Shown: positions 1-8,892, numbered from the stretch's first letter. The stretch is 64,000 bases of DNA from Methylotenera_A sp031417915 (GCA_031417915.1 JANOWN010000042.1:1-64000), one strand, 5' to 3'. Notes: generated by a model from the sequence alone, not told the origin. Translations and numbers: made by a program.

Positions 1-328
1 GTGTTGTTGAAGCACCTGGGTTAATGCTGATAGTGAAACCAACATCTAAATCGTTTTGGCGAGTTTTGCCTGAAACTGATAGGTAGTTAGGTAACAAACC
101 AGTTGTGATGTTTGATTCTGTACTTTCGTTAGTAGCGTTACTACCACCCAAAACAGCACCTGAAGCGCCTTTAAAATCACCGCTCTCACGTGTTGATGTG
201 TAGTAAGCGTTTACAATACCGCCGATATCTAATGTCCAATCGCCAGCTGGAATCATGATGCCAGCGTTAGCGCTTGAAGCACCAGCCAATAAAGCTGCTG
301 CTACTGCTAATTTAATTGTGTTATTCAT
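1..328 (-). CDS. outer-membrane porin-like protein, N-terminal part
   Basis: Only the first 109 codons are present; the gene runs off the left edge with an open frame. The ATG at 328 has GGAG 7 nt upstream. Residues 1-22 form a Sec signal peptide (MNNTIKLAVAAALLAGA, cleavage after Ala-Asn-Ala). The mature start (GDWTLDIGGIVNAYYT) alternates polar and aromatic residues, like the first beta strands of Gram-negative porins, and is followed by a Ser/Asn/Thr-rich stretch. An outer-membrane channel is the best reading. The substrate cannot be told, and other exported beta-proteins remain possible. Confidence 0.65.
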   Translation of the reverse strand, partial: MNNTIKLAVAAALLAGASSANAGIMIPAGDWTLDIGGIVNAYYTSTRESGDFKGASGAVLGGSNATNESTESNITTGLLPNYLSVSGKTRQNDLDVGFTISINPGASTT

Positions 329-437
329 ATAAATCTCCAAGTTTTTTGTTTCTATAAAATTTACTGCCAATTTACTACTAAATTACCCTCATTTTTGAAA
401 TCTTAACTATTTCTAATTAAGTTCGCAAAAACGAGAA

Positions 438-449
438 AGTTCGCGAACT
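438..449. promoter_or_regulatory. perfect 12-bp palindrome, possible operator of the porin-like gene
   Basis: AGTTCGCGAACT reads the same on both strands and lies 110 bp upstream of the porin-like start. A half-site AGTTCGC occurs about 19 bp nearer the gene (about 419-425). The dyad plus repeated half-site suggests a protein-binding site. The binding protein is unknown. Confidence 0.3.
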
Positions 450-626
450 CTCCCAATAAAACAATTTACATTTATTTACCAAGAAGGTTTAGCAAGTATG
501 CCAAAAGGTTATGGCGATGGGCAAGCTTTTTGTGGCTTTATGGCACAAATTTACACCAATGTTGTAATGGCGCAACATTGGCTTTGCGCTATTTAAGTTT
601 TATTTTTTAAAATTTTGTTATTACTT

Positions 627-777
627 GGTTTGCTTCACTGTGTTCGCAATGACGAGTGGGTGTCATTGCGAGAAATGAAATGACGAAACAATCCATTTAA
701 TGCTTTTTCAATGATCAAATTTTACTGATTATGCAATAGTAACAGCGCTTGGATTGCTTCACTGCGTTCGCAATGAC
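627..777. repeat. dispersed palindromic repeat (GTCATTGCGA / GCAATCC type), three arms
   Basis: Arms: 627-653 (ends TTCGCAATGAC), 662-693 (starts GTCATTGCGAG, ends CAATCC, opposite orientation) and 751-777 (GGATTGCTTCACTGCG, ends GCAATGAC). Adjacent arms are inverted, so they can pair into long hairpins. The architecture matches the GTCATTCTGAG..GAATC and GTCATTCCGAC..GAATC elements elsewhere in the window, so I treat them as one superfamily of REP/MITE-like elements. Confidence 0.7.
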
Positions 778-784
778 AATCAAG

Positions 785-1909
785 CTACAAATAGTCCTCC
801 ACCGCAAATAGGCGCTTGTGCTCGCGGATGGCGAATCTATCGGTCATGCCGGCAATATAATCCGCCACCGCGCGCGCTTTGTCGGCTTTGGCAGATGCTT
901 GAAATTCGTGCGGCATGAGGCCAATATCGGCAAAAAAAACATCAAATAACTCACGAATAATGCGCTCGGCCTTGGCGCTCATGCGGTTGACTTTGTAATG
1001 CTGATATAAATTTTTTCGTAAAAACTGTTTTAGCGCTAAATTTTTTGCAGACATCTGCTCGCTAAAGCTCGCCAAATAAGGTGCCTGGCGTATGTCATTT
1101 ATGCTTTTTGGATTAATTTCAGCGATATTTTTTGTGCTTTGCGCGCATAAATCCACCACTAGCACATTAATCATGCGGCGTATGGTTTCATGTATTAAGC
1201 GTTTTTGTTCAAGTTTTGGATATTTTACTTTAACAATATCGAGCTGCGAGGCAAATAATTCTACACTTTGCAGCTGTTCGATGGTAATTAAGCCAGAGCG
1301 CAAACCGTCATCCACATCGTGATTATTATAGGCAATTTCATCTGCAAAATTGGTGATTTGCGCCTCTAAACTTGGATTGGTTTTATCTAAAAAGCGCGCG
1401 CCAACATCGCCAAGTTGTTTGGCGTTTTTGTTAGAACAATGCTTTAAGATGCCTTCACGCAGCTCGAAAGTTAAATTTAAGCCATCAAATTCAGCATAGC
1501 GCTGCTCAAGCTTATCCACCACGCGCAGCGACTGCAAATTATGCTCGAAACCGCCAAAATCCTTCATGCAATCGTTAAGTGCATCTTGCCCCGCATGGCC
1601 AAATGGCGTGTGGCCAAGATCATGTGCCAGCGCAATCGCCTCAGTTAAATCTTCATGCAGATTGAGCGTGCGTGCGATGCCACGCGCCAACTGCGCAACC
1701 TCTAAGCTATGCGTTAGGCGGGTGCGAAATAAATCACCTTCGTGATTCACAAACACTTGCGTTTTGTATTCTAAACGACGAAATGCGGTGGAGTGGATGA
1801 TGCGATCGCGGTCGCGCTGAAAGGCGTTGCGGCTTGGCGATTCCAACTCAGCGTGATGACGACCAAGCGATGTTTCTGGATTTGCGGCGTAAATAGCGAG
1901 AGTGTTCAT
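785..1909 (-). CDS. dgt: deoxyguanosinetriphosphate triphosphohydrolase-like protein
   Basis: HD-domain dNTP triphosphohydrolase that splits dNTPs into deoxynucleoside and tripolyphosphate. The N-terminus has the family block RNAFQRDRDRIIHSTAFRRL, then the metal ligands RLTHSLEV and AHDLGHTPFGH, and a later FADEIAY segment with the last Asp ligand. About 374 residues, normal for the family's type 2 members. Two in-frame ATGs exist, at 1918 and 1909. I prefer 1909 because MNTLAIYAANPE aligns with typical starts; neither has a clear Shine-Dalgarno. The ATG at 1918 directly abuts a palindromic repeat that fills the gap to aroB. Last gene of the pil-aroK-aroB-dgt transcription unit. Confidence 0.9.
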   Translation of the reverse strand: MNTLAIYAANPETSLGRHHAELESPSRNAFQRDRDRIIHSTAFRRLEYKTQVFVNHEGDLFRTRLTHSLEVAQLARGIARTLNLHEDLTEAIALAHDLGHTPFGHAGQDALNDCMKDFGGFEHNLQSLRVVDKLEQRYAEFDGLNLTFELREGILKHCSNKNAKQLGDVGARFLDKTNPSLEAQITNFADEIAYNNHDVDDGLRSGLITIEQLQSVELFASQLDIVKVKYPKLEQKRLIHETIRRMINVLVVDLCAQSTKNIAEINPKSINDIRQAPYLASFSEQMSAKNLALKQFLRKNLYQHYKVNRMSAKAERIIRELFDVFFADIGLMPHEFQASAKADKARAVADYIAGMTDRFAIREHKRLFAVEDYL

Positions 1910-1918
1910 ATTAAGCAT

Positions 1919-1980
1919 GTCATGCTGACGAAAGTCAGCATCTGATAATTGATTAGATGCTGAATTAAATTCAACATGAC
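1919..1980. repeat. palindromic repeat forming the whole aroB-dgt junction
   Basis: Left arm 1919-1942 and right arm 1956-1980 are inverted and largely complementary, both ending in GTCATG. The left arm is itself a hairpin, ATGCTGAC-GAAA-GTCAGCAT. The right arm folds around TGAATTAAATTCA. The layout matches the prmC element at 25841. On the minus strand the repeat supplies the last two aroB codons and its TGA stop (1971-1979), and it ends at the base before a dgt ATG. Confidence 0.75.
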
Positions 1981-3056
1981 AAATTTAAAGTTTCTTTTAG
2001 TTTTTCCATATCATAATCACTGGTAATCACCGCTTTGCCAATGCCTTGCTGTAACACAAGACGAATTTTTCCATTTTCTACTTTTTTATCAGATTGCATT
2101 AAATCAAGGTACTTTTCAAAACCTAAATTAGGTGCCCTGAGAGGCAAGCTGGATGCGGTTAGCAGGGCATGCATTCTTTTTATTTCCATATCGTTTAACC
2201 AGCCCATACGAAGTGACAAATCCGCCGCCAGCATGATGCCAGCGGCCACCGCTTCGCCGTGCAACCACACGCCGTAGCCCATAGCGTTTTCTATCGCATG
2301 GCCAAAGGTGTGGCCTAAATTTAGCAAGGCGCGCTCGCCAGCCTCGTGCTCATCTACGGCCACGACTTCCGCCTTGTTTTTACACGAGCGGTAAATGGCA
2401 TACATTGTGACAGCTTCGTCTAACGCCATGAGCTTGTCGATATTGGTTTCTAACCAATCAAAGAAATCTGCATCGCGAATTAAGCCATATTTAATCACTT
2501 CCGCAACTCCTGCTGAAAGTTCGCGTTTTGGCAACGTTTGCAGGGTGTCGATATCTGCCAGCACCACTTTTGGTTGATAAAACGCGCCTATCATGTTTTT
2601 GCCAAGCGGATGGTTAATACCAGTTTTGCCGCCAACGCTAGAATCAACCTGCGATAATAGCGTAGTAGGGATTTGAATAAACGGTACGCCACGCAAATAA
2701 GTCGCAGCCGCATAACCCGTTAAATCGCCTATGACGCCACCACCAAGTGCAATTAAGGTCGTGCTGCGCTCACAACGATTTTTAAGCAGCGCGTCATAAA
2801 TCAAGTTAAGAGTTTCGCTATTTTTATAGGCTTCGCCATCGGGCAGAATGATTTCGATTACGCCAACACCCGCATCGCGCAAGGGTTGTGCGAGCTTATC
2901 GAGATATAGGGGCGCAACGGTTGAGTTTGTAACAATTGCTACTTGTTTGCGCTTTAAATGCGGCACAATTAACTCTGCTTGCGTAATTAAGCCAGATCCG
3001 ATATGAATAGGATAAGTACGGTCGCCAAGGGCTACAGTCAATGTTTGCATCATCAT
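1971..3056 (-). CDS. aroB: 3-dehydroquinate synthase
   Basis: Second step of the shikimate pathway: NAD- and metal-dependent conversion of DAHP to 3-dehydroquinate. 361 residues, full length. Visible motifs are GGGVIGDLTGYAAATYLRG (NAD/phosphate region), QIPTTLLSQVDSSVGGKTG (substrate binding) and the metal-ligand histidines in NLGHTFGHAIE and WLHGEAVAAG. The start overlaps the aroK stop by 4 bp (ATGA), indicating translational coupling. It begins with three consecutive Met codons. The C-terminal Ser-Cys and stop are encoded by the downstream palindromic repeat. Confidence 0.96.
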   Translation of the reverse strand: MMMQTLTVALGDRTYPIHIGSGLITQAELIVPHLKRKQVAIVTNSTVAPLYLDKLAQPLRDAGVGVIEIILPDGEAYKNSETLNLIYDALLKNRCERSTTLIALGGGVIGDLTGYAAATYLRGVPFIQIPTTLLSQVDSSVGGKTGINHPLGKNMIGAFYQPKVVLADIDTLQTLPKRELSAGVAEVIKYGLIRDADFFDWLETNIDKLMALDEAVTMYAIYRSCKNKAEVVAVDEHEAGERALLNLGHTFGHAIENAMGYGVWLHGEAVAAGIMLAADLSLRMGWLNDMEIKRMHALLTASSLPLRAPNLGFEKYLDLMQSDKKVENGKIRLVLQQGIGKAVITSDYDMEKLKETLNLSC

Positions 3057-3571
3057 TCTTTTAGCGATTTTTCTATTTGGTTAAGTATATTTGTGACTGG
3101 TTGATTGCCAGTATCAAAAATGAGTGCGGCCGTTTGCGTGTAGAGCGGATTTCGTTCAGCATAAAGCTGCTCTAGTTTAGCGCGAATATCCACGTTTTGC
3201 AGCAAAGGCCGATGTTTGTCATTGCGCGTTCTGTGCCAAAGCTCATGCACATTGGCGCGCAGATAAATCACTGTGCCATTAGCTTGTAGCAACTTGCGAT
3301 TATCTTCTGCAATTACCGCACCGCCGCCTGTTGCCATTACGATATTATTTAACTTACAAAGATCTTGGATAACTGCCGTTTCGCGTTTGCGAAAGCCAGC
3401 CTCACCTTCCAGCTCAAAAATCACTGGTATTTTAACGCCTGTGCGCTTCTCAATTTCATGATCGGTATCATAAAATGTTTTGCCTAAATGTTTGGCCAGC
3501 AGCTTACCAATGGTGGTTTTGCCAGCACCCATTAAGCCTATAAAAAAAATGTTGTTTGTATTGGTGGCCAA
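3053..3571 (-). CDS. aroK: shikimate kinase
   Basis: Phosphorylates shikimate with ATP. The Walker A motif GLMGAGKTT is at residues 12-20, followed by the shikimate-binding region YDTDHEIEKRTG, the GGGAV motif and the lid RPLL. 172 residues, normal. The only reasonable start is TTG at 3571; upstream in frame there is an ATT but no ATG or GTG. The TTG lies just beyond the U-tract of a strong hairpin (3578-3608), so no Shine-Dalgarno is visible in the usual place. It follows pilQ, as in many betaproteobacteria and Neisseria, and overlaps aroB by 4 bp. Confidence 0.93.
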   Translation of the reverse strand: MATNTNNIFFIGLMGAGKTTIGKLLAKHLGKTFYDTDHEIEKRTGVKIPVIFELEGEAGFRKRETAVIQDLCKLNNIVMATGGGAVIAEDNRKLLQANGTVIYLRANVHELWHRTRNDKHRPLLQNVDIRAKLEQLYAERNPLYTQTAALIFDTGNQPVTNILNQIEKSLKE

Positions 3572-3577
3572 AATAAA

Positions 3578-3608
3578 AAAATGCCTATCACTTAATGATA
3601 GGCATTTT
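3578..3608 (-). terminator. rho-independent terminator or attenuator between pilQ and aroK
   Basis: Perfect 13-bp inverted repeat AAAATGCCTATCA / TGATAGGCATTTT with a 5-nt loop (3591-3595). On the minus strand it is followed by a T-rich run (TTTTTTTATTT) that extends to the aroK TTG codon. It should end the pilMNOPQ message or reduce read-through into aroK-aroB-dgt. The A-run on the other side could allow function in both directions. Confidence 0.8.
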
Positions 3609-3639
3609 AAGGCAAAGCGAGCGTTCTGTCAGTTATAGC

Positions 3640-5790
3640 TTATCTTAAGCCTAAACTTTCGTCCATAATTTTTGGTGTAATAAAAATAAGAAGCTCTGTT
3701 TTGTCATCCTGTTTTGTTCTACGTTTGAACACATTACCAATGATTGGCAAATCACCAAAGAAAGGCACTTTATCTACATCGTTACGTTCCGTCTGTTCAT
3801 AAATCCCGCCGAGCACAGCTGTTTCTCCGTTTGCTACTAATACTTGTGTATTCACTTTTTGCGTATCAATAGATGGCACGCCAAAGAACACTTGACCTAC
3901 TTTTTCTTTCTTTACTTCCAAATCCATAATGATTTTATCATCTGGTGTAATTTGCGGCGTCACTTCTAAACTTAACACTGCTTCTTTAAACGCCACATTA
4001 GTTGCGCCGCTACTTGATGCCTGTAAGTATGGAATCTCTGTACCAGATGCAATTTTCGCTTTTTGTTGATTAGCTGTAGTTACGCGCGGACTGGAAACAA
4101 TCTTGCCTCGTTGATCACTTTCCAATGCAGTTAATTCTAGATTTAATAGTAATCCAGCAGGCAATCTAAATAAGCTGAAAGCCACACTACCGAATGCGTT
4201 TGCAACTGGCAAATTCGAATTTAGACCCCCTGTATTTGCAATTGCACCTGTTGTGTTACTCGCACCAGTTACAGCACCTGAGTTATTCAGCGTGCCTCCT
4301 ATGCTAAGATCATTATTTCCAAAGTGCCCAGCTTTTTGTACACCAAATCTAGCACCTAAACTTTTACCAAATCTTTCATCAGCTAAGACCAAACGAGACT
4401 CGATCATCACCTGTTTTACAGGTACATCTGTTTGGTTGATAATTGCTTGAATTTCTTCCAGTTTTTTTGCCGTATCTTGAATAAACAAGGTATTGGTACG
4501 TGGGTCCCATACCGCACTGCCACGCTTAGATAGAATGCTCTTGTTTTGATTCCCAGATCCACCAGAACTACCTCCAGCATTTGAGCCTGTCAATATATTT
4601 TTAAACGCTTCTGCCTTCTGGTAACGCAAAGTAAACACTTCAGTACGTAACGGCTCTAAGTCCTCGATTGCGCTAATCGATTCTAATTGGGCTTTTTCTT
4701 TAGCGGCAATTTCTTCAGCTGGCGCAATTGAAATCACGTTACCTGACTTTCGCATATCCAAGCCTTTGTTTTTCATAATGATATCTAAAGCTTGATCCCA
4801 TGGAACGTCTTTTAAACGCAATGTAATGTTGCCAGTAACCGTATCACTGGCAATGATATTCAATCCTGTAAAATCAGCAATCACTTGTAATACAGAGCGC
4901 ACTTCAATATTTTGGAAATTAAGTGATAGCTTCTCCCCAGCATAGCCAGGCTTATTACCTTTAACAAGTTTATTGGGATCTTCAACAATCTGACGCACGT
5001 CAATAATGAATTTGTTGTCTGCCTGATAAGCTGATTGCTCCCAGTTGCCTTTAGGTTCAATCACCATGCGGCCATTTTTGCCCTGCTTCATCGTATCTAC
5101 ATACAACACTGGGGTGTTAAAATTGATCACATTTAGACGCCTTTGTAGCTCTGCGGGCACATCTGTATTCACAAAATCAACAATAAGTAGCTTACCCTTT
5201 TGTTTAATATTAATACCAGTATTGGGGTCTGACAAATCAACCATGATGCGACCTTCGCCATTTTTTCCACGTGCAAAATCCACGCCAGAAATGGCATGTG
5301 TTTGGTCACTGGTTGCTTTCGATTCCGCAAAGCGTGTTTCGGTAGCTGGCGCACCTGCAGCGGTCTCGTTGCCTTGCAAAGTAATAATGACATCATTACC
5401 ACTTAAGACAGTGTTGTAGCTCACGTTTCTAGATAGATTTAACACCATACGGGTACGATCTTTAGCTTGTGCTAATGAAATGCTCTTTAGCGCGCCTTGC
5501 TCACTAGGAATATTGTTCTTAGCCAAACCATTCCCAGTTTGGGGGAAATCTAATGCGATTCTTGCTGGATTGTTAAGCGTAAAGCCTGCAGGTGGGTTTG
5601 CGAGCGCCTCTTTCATTTGAATGCGTATGCTGACACGCCCGCCTGATAGCGCTGAAAAGTCAATTTTCTCAATTTTATTGCTTAACAAGTCTTCATCTGC
5701 CGCATATGCATTGCCGAATAGGCCCAGACATACCAATAGCATGAATGCAAATAGTTTAGTCATCATTTTAATCATGTTCATTCCAATCAT
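3640..5790 (-). CDS. pilQ: type IV pilus secretin PilQ
   Basis: Outer-membrane secretin through which the type IV pilus passes. 716 residues. A signal peptide ends near NAYAADED. AMIN-type peptidoglycan-binding domains cover about 40-270, the STN/N0 domain lies near AGEKLSLNFQNIEVRSVLQV, the N1 domain contains a Gly/Ser loop (GGSSGGSGNQNKS), and the C-terminal secretin barrel includes VPFFGDLPIIGNVFKRR. Several Met codons near the start (residues 1, 4 and 6) are possible; a GGA lies upstream of Met6. It directly abuts the pilP stop, and a strong terminator follows. Confidence 0.96.
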   Translation of the reverse strand: MIGMNMIKMMTKLFAFMLLVCLGLFGNAYAADEDLLSNKIEKIDFSALSGGRVSIRIQMKEALANPPAGFTLNNPARIALDFPQTGNGLAKNNIPSEQGALKSISLAQAKDRTRMVLNLSRNVSYNTVLSGNDVIITLQGNETAAGAPATETRFAESKATSDQTHAISGVDFARGKNGEGRIMVDLSDPNTGINIKQKGKLLIVDFVNTDVPAELQRRLNVINFNTPVLYVDTMKQGKNGRMVIEPKGNWEQSAYQADNKFIIDVRQIVEDPNKLVKGNKPGYAGEKLSLNFQNIEVRSVLQVIADFTGLNIIASDTVTGNITLRLKDVPWDQALDIIMKNKGLDMRKSGNVISIAPAEEIAAKEKAQLESISAIEDLEPLRTEVFTLRYQKAEAFKNILTGSNAGGSSGGSGNQNKSILSKRGSAVWDPRTNTLFIQDTAKKLEEIQAIINQTDVPVKQVMIESRLVLADERFGKSLGARFGVQKAGHFGNNDLSIGGTLNNSGAVTGASNTTGAIANTGGLNSNLPVANAFGSVAFSLFRLPAGLLLNLELTALESDQRGKIVSSPRVTTANQQKAKIASGTEIPYLQASSSGATNVAFKEAVLSLEVTPQITPDDKIIMDLEVKKEKVGQVFFGVPSIDTQKVNTQVLVANGETAVLGGIYEQTERNDVDKVPFFGDLPIIGNVFKRRTKQDDKTELLIFITPKIMDESLGLR

Positions 5791-6321
5791 TTATTCTTGC
5801 AGATTAATACTAGCATTACGTTCCACCCAATCGCCTGTCAGGTCATCTTGGATAATTTCTTTAATTACAAGATCGCTCTCGTTAATATTTGTGACTAAAC
5901 CAAAGTTGGGGCCTATATAGTTGCCAACCTTAACTTGCTGCACAGTGTTATCCGGCGTTTTAATCAATGCATAGGTGAGCCTACTTTTGCTCATAGAGCC
6001 AACATATTTTAGACTCTCTAGCGGGTAAGCTTCTAATGCTTCTTTAGGGCGGTTGGTGTTAGGTTGCAATGCGCCAGATTTATTTGCGGCTTTACGCGCC
6101 TTGAAAGGATCTGACAAAGTGCCGTCCGCGTTATATTGTAGAGGTGAATAAGGCAACACCTCTGGCAATGGTTCTACACTTTTGCTCATGTCATTAGCGG
6201 CAGATGCCATAAATTTATCTAAATCATCGCCCTTGTCGCCGCCGCAAGCCACTAACAATACTCCGAACCATGCAATCAATACAATTCTAAACTTAACGCT
6301 AGAAAACTTTTTGGTTATCAT
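5791..6321 (-). CDS. pilP: type IV pilus lipoprotein PilP
   Basis: Inner-membrane-anchored lipoprotein linking the PilN/PilO dimer to the PilQ secretin. 176 residues. Signal peptide with lipobox LVAC, so Cys26 is the lipid site. An unstructured linker follows, then the conserved C-terminal beta domain (ESLKYVGSMSKSRLTYALIK, VKVGNYIGPNFGLV). Overlaps the pilO stop by 4 bp and is immediately followed by pilQ. Confidence 0.95.
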   Translation of the reverse strand: MITKKFSSVKFRIVLIAWFGVLLVACGGDKGDDLDKFMASAANDMSKSVEPLPEVLPYSPLQYNADGTLSDPFKARKAANKSGALQPNTNRPKEALEAYPLESLKYVGSMSKSRLTYALIKTPDNTVQQVKVGNYIGPNFGLVTNINESDLVIKEIIQDDLTGDWVERNASINLQE

Positions 6322-6947
6322 TTTTTCACCCCAGCGGCTGCTTTCTTAGCCGCAACTTCAGAAGTATCTAAATAACGATAAGTTTTCGCCGTTGCCTCTA
6401 ATGTCAGCATGCTATCTTTTGCGTCTTTAATCAAAGGTGCAATCGCCATATCATTGAGCGTAACGATTCTAGATAATTTAGATATATCCGTCGCAAATGC
6501 ACCTATGTCGTGATAATTTCCTTTAATTTTGATTTGAATTGGCATTTCAGCGTAAAAATCTGCAACCGTTTCACTACCAGGTTTAAATAAATCGAATTCC
6601 AAACCGCGCCCCAAACCAGCCTGATTGATATCTGTCAGTAAGCCGTCCATTTGTGATTTATCGGGTAATTGTTTTAACAGCGCACCAAATGTTTTTTCAA
6701 TATCAATCATTTGAAGCTTATAAGCTTCAACCTTAATAGCCTGAGCTTTTTTAGTCAAAAATACTTGGCGCAACTCTTCTTCTTTAGCCTTGGCTTGATC
6801 AAATTCATCAATCGCAGGGCTCCAAAGAAACCAGTAGCCAAGCCCAACTAAAATTAAAAATAGAATGCTTAAAAGCACTAGCTTAACTGGCATAGGTAAA
6901 CTGCCAGTATTTTTAAAATCTATATTATTAAAATCATCTAATTTCAT
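6318..6947 (-). CDS. pilO: type IV pilus alignment protein PilO
   Basis: Bitopic inner-membrane protein that dimerises with PilN. 209 residues. Short cytoplasmic N-terminus, one membrane segment at about 22-45 (VKLVLLSILFLILVGLGYWF), a coiled coil at about 50-85, then a ferredoxin-like periplasmic domain (GLGRGLEFDLFKPGSE, IQIKIKGNYHDIGAFATDIS). The start overlaps the pilN stop by 1 bp and the end overlaps pilP by 4 bp. Confidence 0.95.
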   Translation of the reverse strand: MKLDDFNNIDFKNTGSLPMPVKLVLLSILFLILVGLGYWFLWSPAIDEFDQAKAKEEELRQVFLTKKAQAIKVEAYKLQMIDIEKTFGALLKQLPDKSQMDGLLTDINQAGLGRGLEFDLFKPGSETVADFYAEMPIQIKIKGNYHDIGAFATDISKLSRIVTLNDMAIAPLIKDAKDSMLTLEATAKTYRYLDTSEVAAKKAAAGVKK

Positions 6948-7534
6948 TATTTAGCTCCCACCTTTTTCTTGTTGGGTGCTTCTTCTTCAGTTTTTTGTGC
7001 TTTTAAGCTCACATTAAGCGTAAATTCATTTTGTTTTATATTGTTGACGGTGAGTGATTTAATTTCTACTAAATTTGGGGATTCCAACCAATTTGAAACA
7101 CTTAAATTCCTAACCAAGGTCGCAACTCGCGCATTGGTATCAGCGACACCTTCTAGCGTAATCAAATTACCCGTTTGCTTAATGCTCTTAAGGTACAAGC
7201 CTTCTGGCAATTGGCGTGTAAGTTCGTCTAAAATCACGACAGCCTGACTGCGATTGGTTTGCAAATTTTCTACGACTTGCTTACGCTCCAACACGTTATT
7301 AATCTGGTCTTTTAAATCTTTAATATCCGCAATTTCTTTGTCTAAGCTAGTAATGGCTTTTTCTAAACGGCCATTTCTTTCCAGCTGTGAGTCTTTTTGT
7401 GCCCCAAGAAATTGCCAGCCCAAAAATATAACCGCACATGCTCCGCCAGCCGCCATCAAACTCATCAAGCCGAATTCGCGCTGACGTTCTGCACGTTTGA
7501 TTTGACGGTGTGGAAGTAAATTAATACGCATCAT
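6947..7534 (-). CDS. pilN: type IV pilus assembly protein PilN
   Basis: Inner-membrane partner of PilM and PilO. The start at 7534 gives the invariant MxRINLLPHR N-terminus that binds the PilM groove; a longer reading to 7570 would run into pilM and adds no conserved residues. About 195 residues, one membrane segment near 22-42, a coiled coil to about 95, and a periplasmic domain with EGLYLKSIKQTGN and LEGVADTNARVATLVRNL. It begins 1 nt after the pilM stop. Confidence 0.94.
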   Translation of the reverse strand: MMRINLLPHRQIKRAERQREFGLMSLMAAGGACAVIFLGWQFLGAQKDSQLERNGRLEKAITSLDKEIADIKDLKDQINNVLERKQVVENLQTNRSQAVVILDELTRQLPEGLYLKSIKQTGNLITLEGVADTNARVATLVRNLSVSNWLESPNLVEIKSLTVNNIKQNEFTLNVSLKAQKTEEEAPNKKKVGAK

Positions 7535-7535
7535 A

Positions 7536-8606
7536 TTAATCCACCCCACGCATTGCAAGGCCACAGGCAATAATCAACGCAGGTGCATCAATAGCGACTT
7601 GTTGTTGTTTCACTCTAGAACCTAGTGACATTGATTGAAATGGATTCGCAACGATAGTATTCACTTGGGTACGATCTTGCACCATTACATCAACCGCTGG
7701 TATCGCCGCACAACCACCTGCTAGTACAATGTGATCTACACGATTATATTGTGTAGAGCTAGTAAAAAACTGTAAGGCGCGCGCCACTTCCGTCGACATC
7801 GACTGCATAAAGGGTTGTAAGACTTCACTCTCGTAACTCTCGGGCAAGCCGCCTTTACGTTTTGCGATTTCAGCTTCTTCTACCGACAAGCCAAAACGAC
7901 GTTGAATTTCTTGTGTTAACTGCGCACCACCAAATGCTTGCTCGCGAATATAGACTGATTTATTGTCATGCAAAACATTGATATGCATCATCACCGCGCC
8001 TACATCCACAATCATCACGGTTTGATCTTTGCCTGCATTTGGTAACTGATTCGCCATAATGCTGTACGCCGCCTCGGTGGCGTAAGTGTCAACATCCATC
8101 ACCGTTACTTTAAGACCTGCATCTTCTGCTGCTGCCACACGGTCTTCAATTTTTTCTTTTCTAGCCGCCGCAATCAGCACCTCGACCTCGTCAGCATTAT
8201 TTGGTGCAGGGCCAATCACTTGAAAATCGATGTTCACTTCTTCTAGTGGGAACGGAATATATTGATTGGCTTCAGCTTCCACCTGCGCTTCCATGTCGGT
8301 TTCGCGTAAATCTGCCGACATCAATACTTTTTTGGTAATCACCGCGGCAGAAGGCAAAGCCAGCGCAGTGCGTTTCTCGCGTGAGCCTAATAGTTTCCAC
8401 GCGAGTTTAACTGCGTCAGAGACTTGCTCCAAGCCAGATACGTTGCCGTCCACAATCGCATCTTTTGGGATTGCGGCGATAGAGTAGCCTTCAAGACGAT
8501 AAGTACCCTTGCCCGAAGCAGAGAGCTCTACCATTTTGACGGCCGAAGTACTAATATCAACCCCGATAAGAGGCGGCGTACTTTCATTAAAAAAATCGAA
8601 TTTCAA
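7536..8606 (-). CDS. pilM: type IV pilus assembly ATPase-like protein PilM
   Basis: Cytoplasmic actin/FtsA-fold protein that binds PilN and begins the alignment complex. 356 residues, normal length. ATP-fold motifs: IGVDISTSAVKMVEL (phosphate 1), MIVDVGAVMMHINVL (phosphate 2) and IVLAGGCAAIPAVD (adenosine). The start codon is TTG at 8606 with an AGAGAA Shine-Dalgarno about 9 nt upstream. First gene of the operon, divergent from mrcA. Confidence 0.95.
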   Translation of the reverse strand: MKFDFFNESTPPLIGVDISTSAVKMVELSASGKGTYRLEGYSIAAIPKDAIVDGNVSGLEQVSDAVKLAWKLLGSREKRTALALPSAAVITKKVLMSADLRETDMEAQVEAEANQYIPFPLEEVNIDFQVIGPAPNNADEVEVLIAAARKEKIEDRVAAAEDAGLKVTVMDVDTYATEAAYSIMANQLPNAGKDQTVMIVDVGAVMMHINVLHDNKSVYIREQAFGGAQLTQEIQRRFGLSVEEAEIAKRKGGLPESYESEVLQPFMQSMSTEVARALQFFTSSTQYNRVDHIVLAGGCAAIPAVDVMVQDRTQVNTIVANPFQSMSLGSRVKQQQVAIDAPALIIACGLAMRGVD

Positions 8607-8892
8607 ATTAAAATTCTCTTTCTATATTCATGGGTTATGCACAATAGTGATAATTTACATTAAATCCTAGCAACAACTTATCGCCCTGTAAAGCAATTTT
8701 TTATTTTAAATTTGAACAAACTCCACTTTTGTTGCATATGTACCAATTTAAACACAGTCTATATAACCAATAATTTTTAATGCTTAATTACATATAATTA
8801 ATAATCTCTACTGAATTTTTGTTGTCTTACTTCAGTCTATAACCTGTTAAAATGCACCAATTAGGTATGATTCTATTCATTAAAGCTCCTTT
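8607..8892. promoter_or_regulatory. mrcA: divergent pilM / mrcA promoter region
   Basis: 286 bp of AT-rich sequence between two divergent genes. On the plus strand, TG-T-TAAAAT at 8845-8853 fits an extended -10 box 40 bp before mrcA. A TTGTCT at 8822 is too far away (20-bp spacer) to be a standard -35. The pilM promoter must lie in the other half, but I cannot pick it. Confidence 0.35.

Larger units (their letters stand above)
329..784. other. 456-bp non-coding region upstream of the porin-like gene
   Basis: No convincing gene on either strand. It holds a perfect 12-bp palindrome at 438-449, a 9-bp hairpin (CCAATGTTG at 556-564, CAACATTGG at 573-581, 8-nt loop), and three arms of a dispersed palindromic repeat at 627-777. 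Porin promoter and control signals should lie in the first 150 bp, but I cannot fix -35/-10 boxes with confidence. Confidence 0.6.

Noticed and set aside
8822..8853. Classic -35/-10 promoter for mrcA using TTGTCT and TAAAAT
   Set aside because: The spacer is 20 bp, too long for sigma-70. I kept only the extended -10 as a weak candidate.
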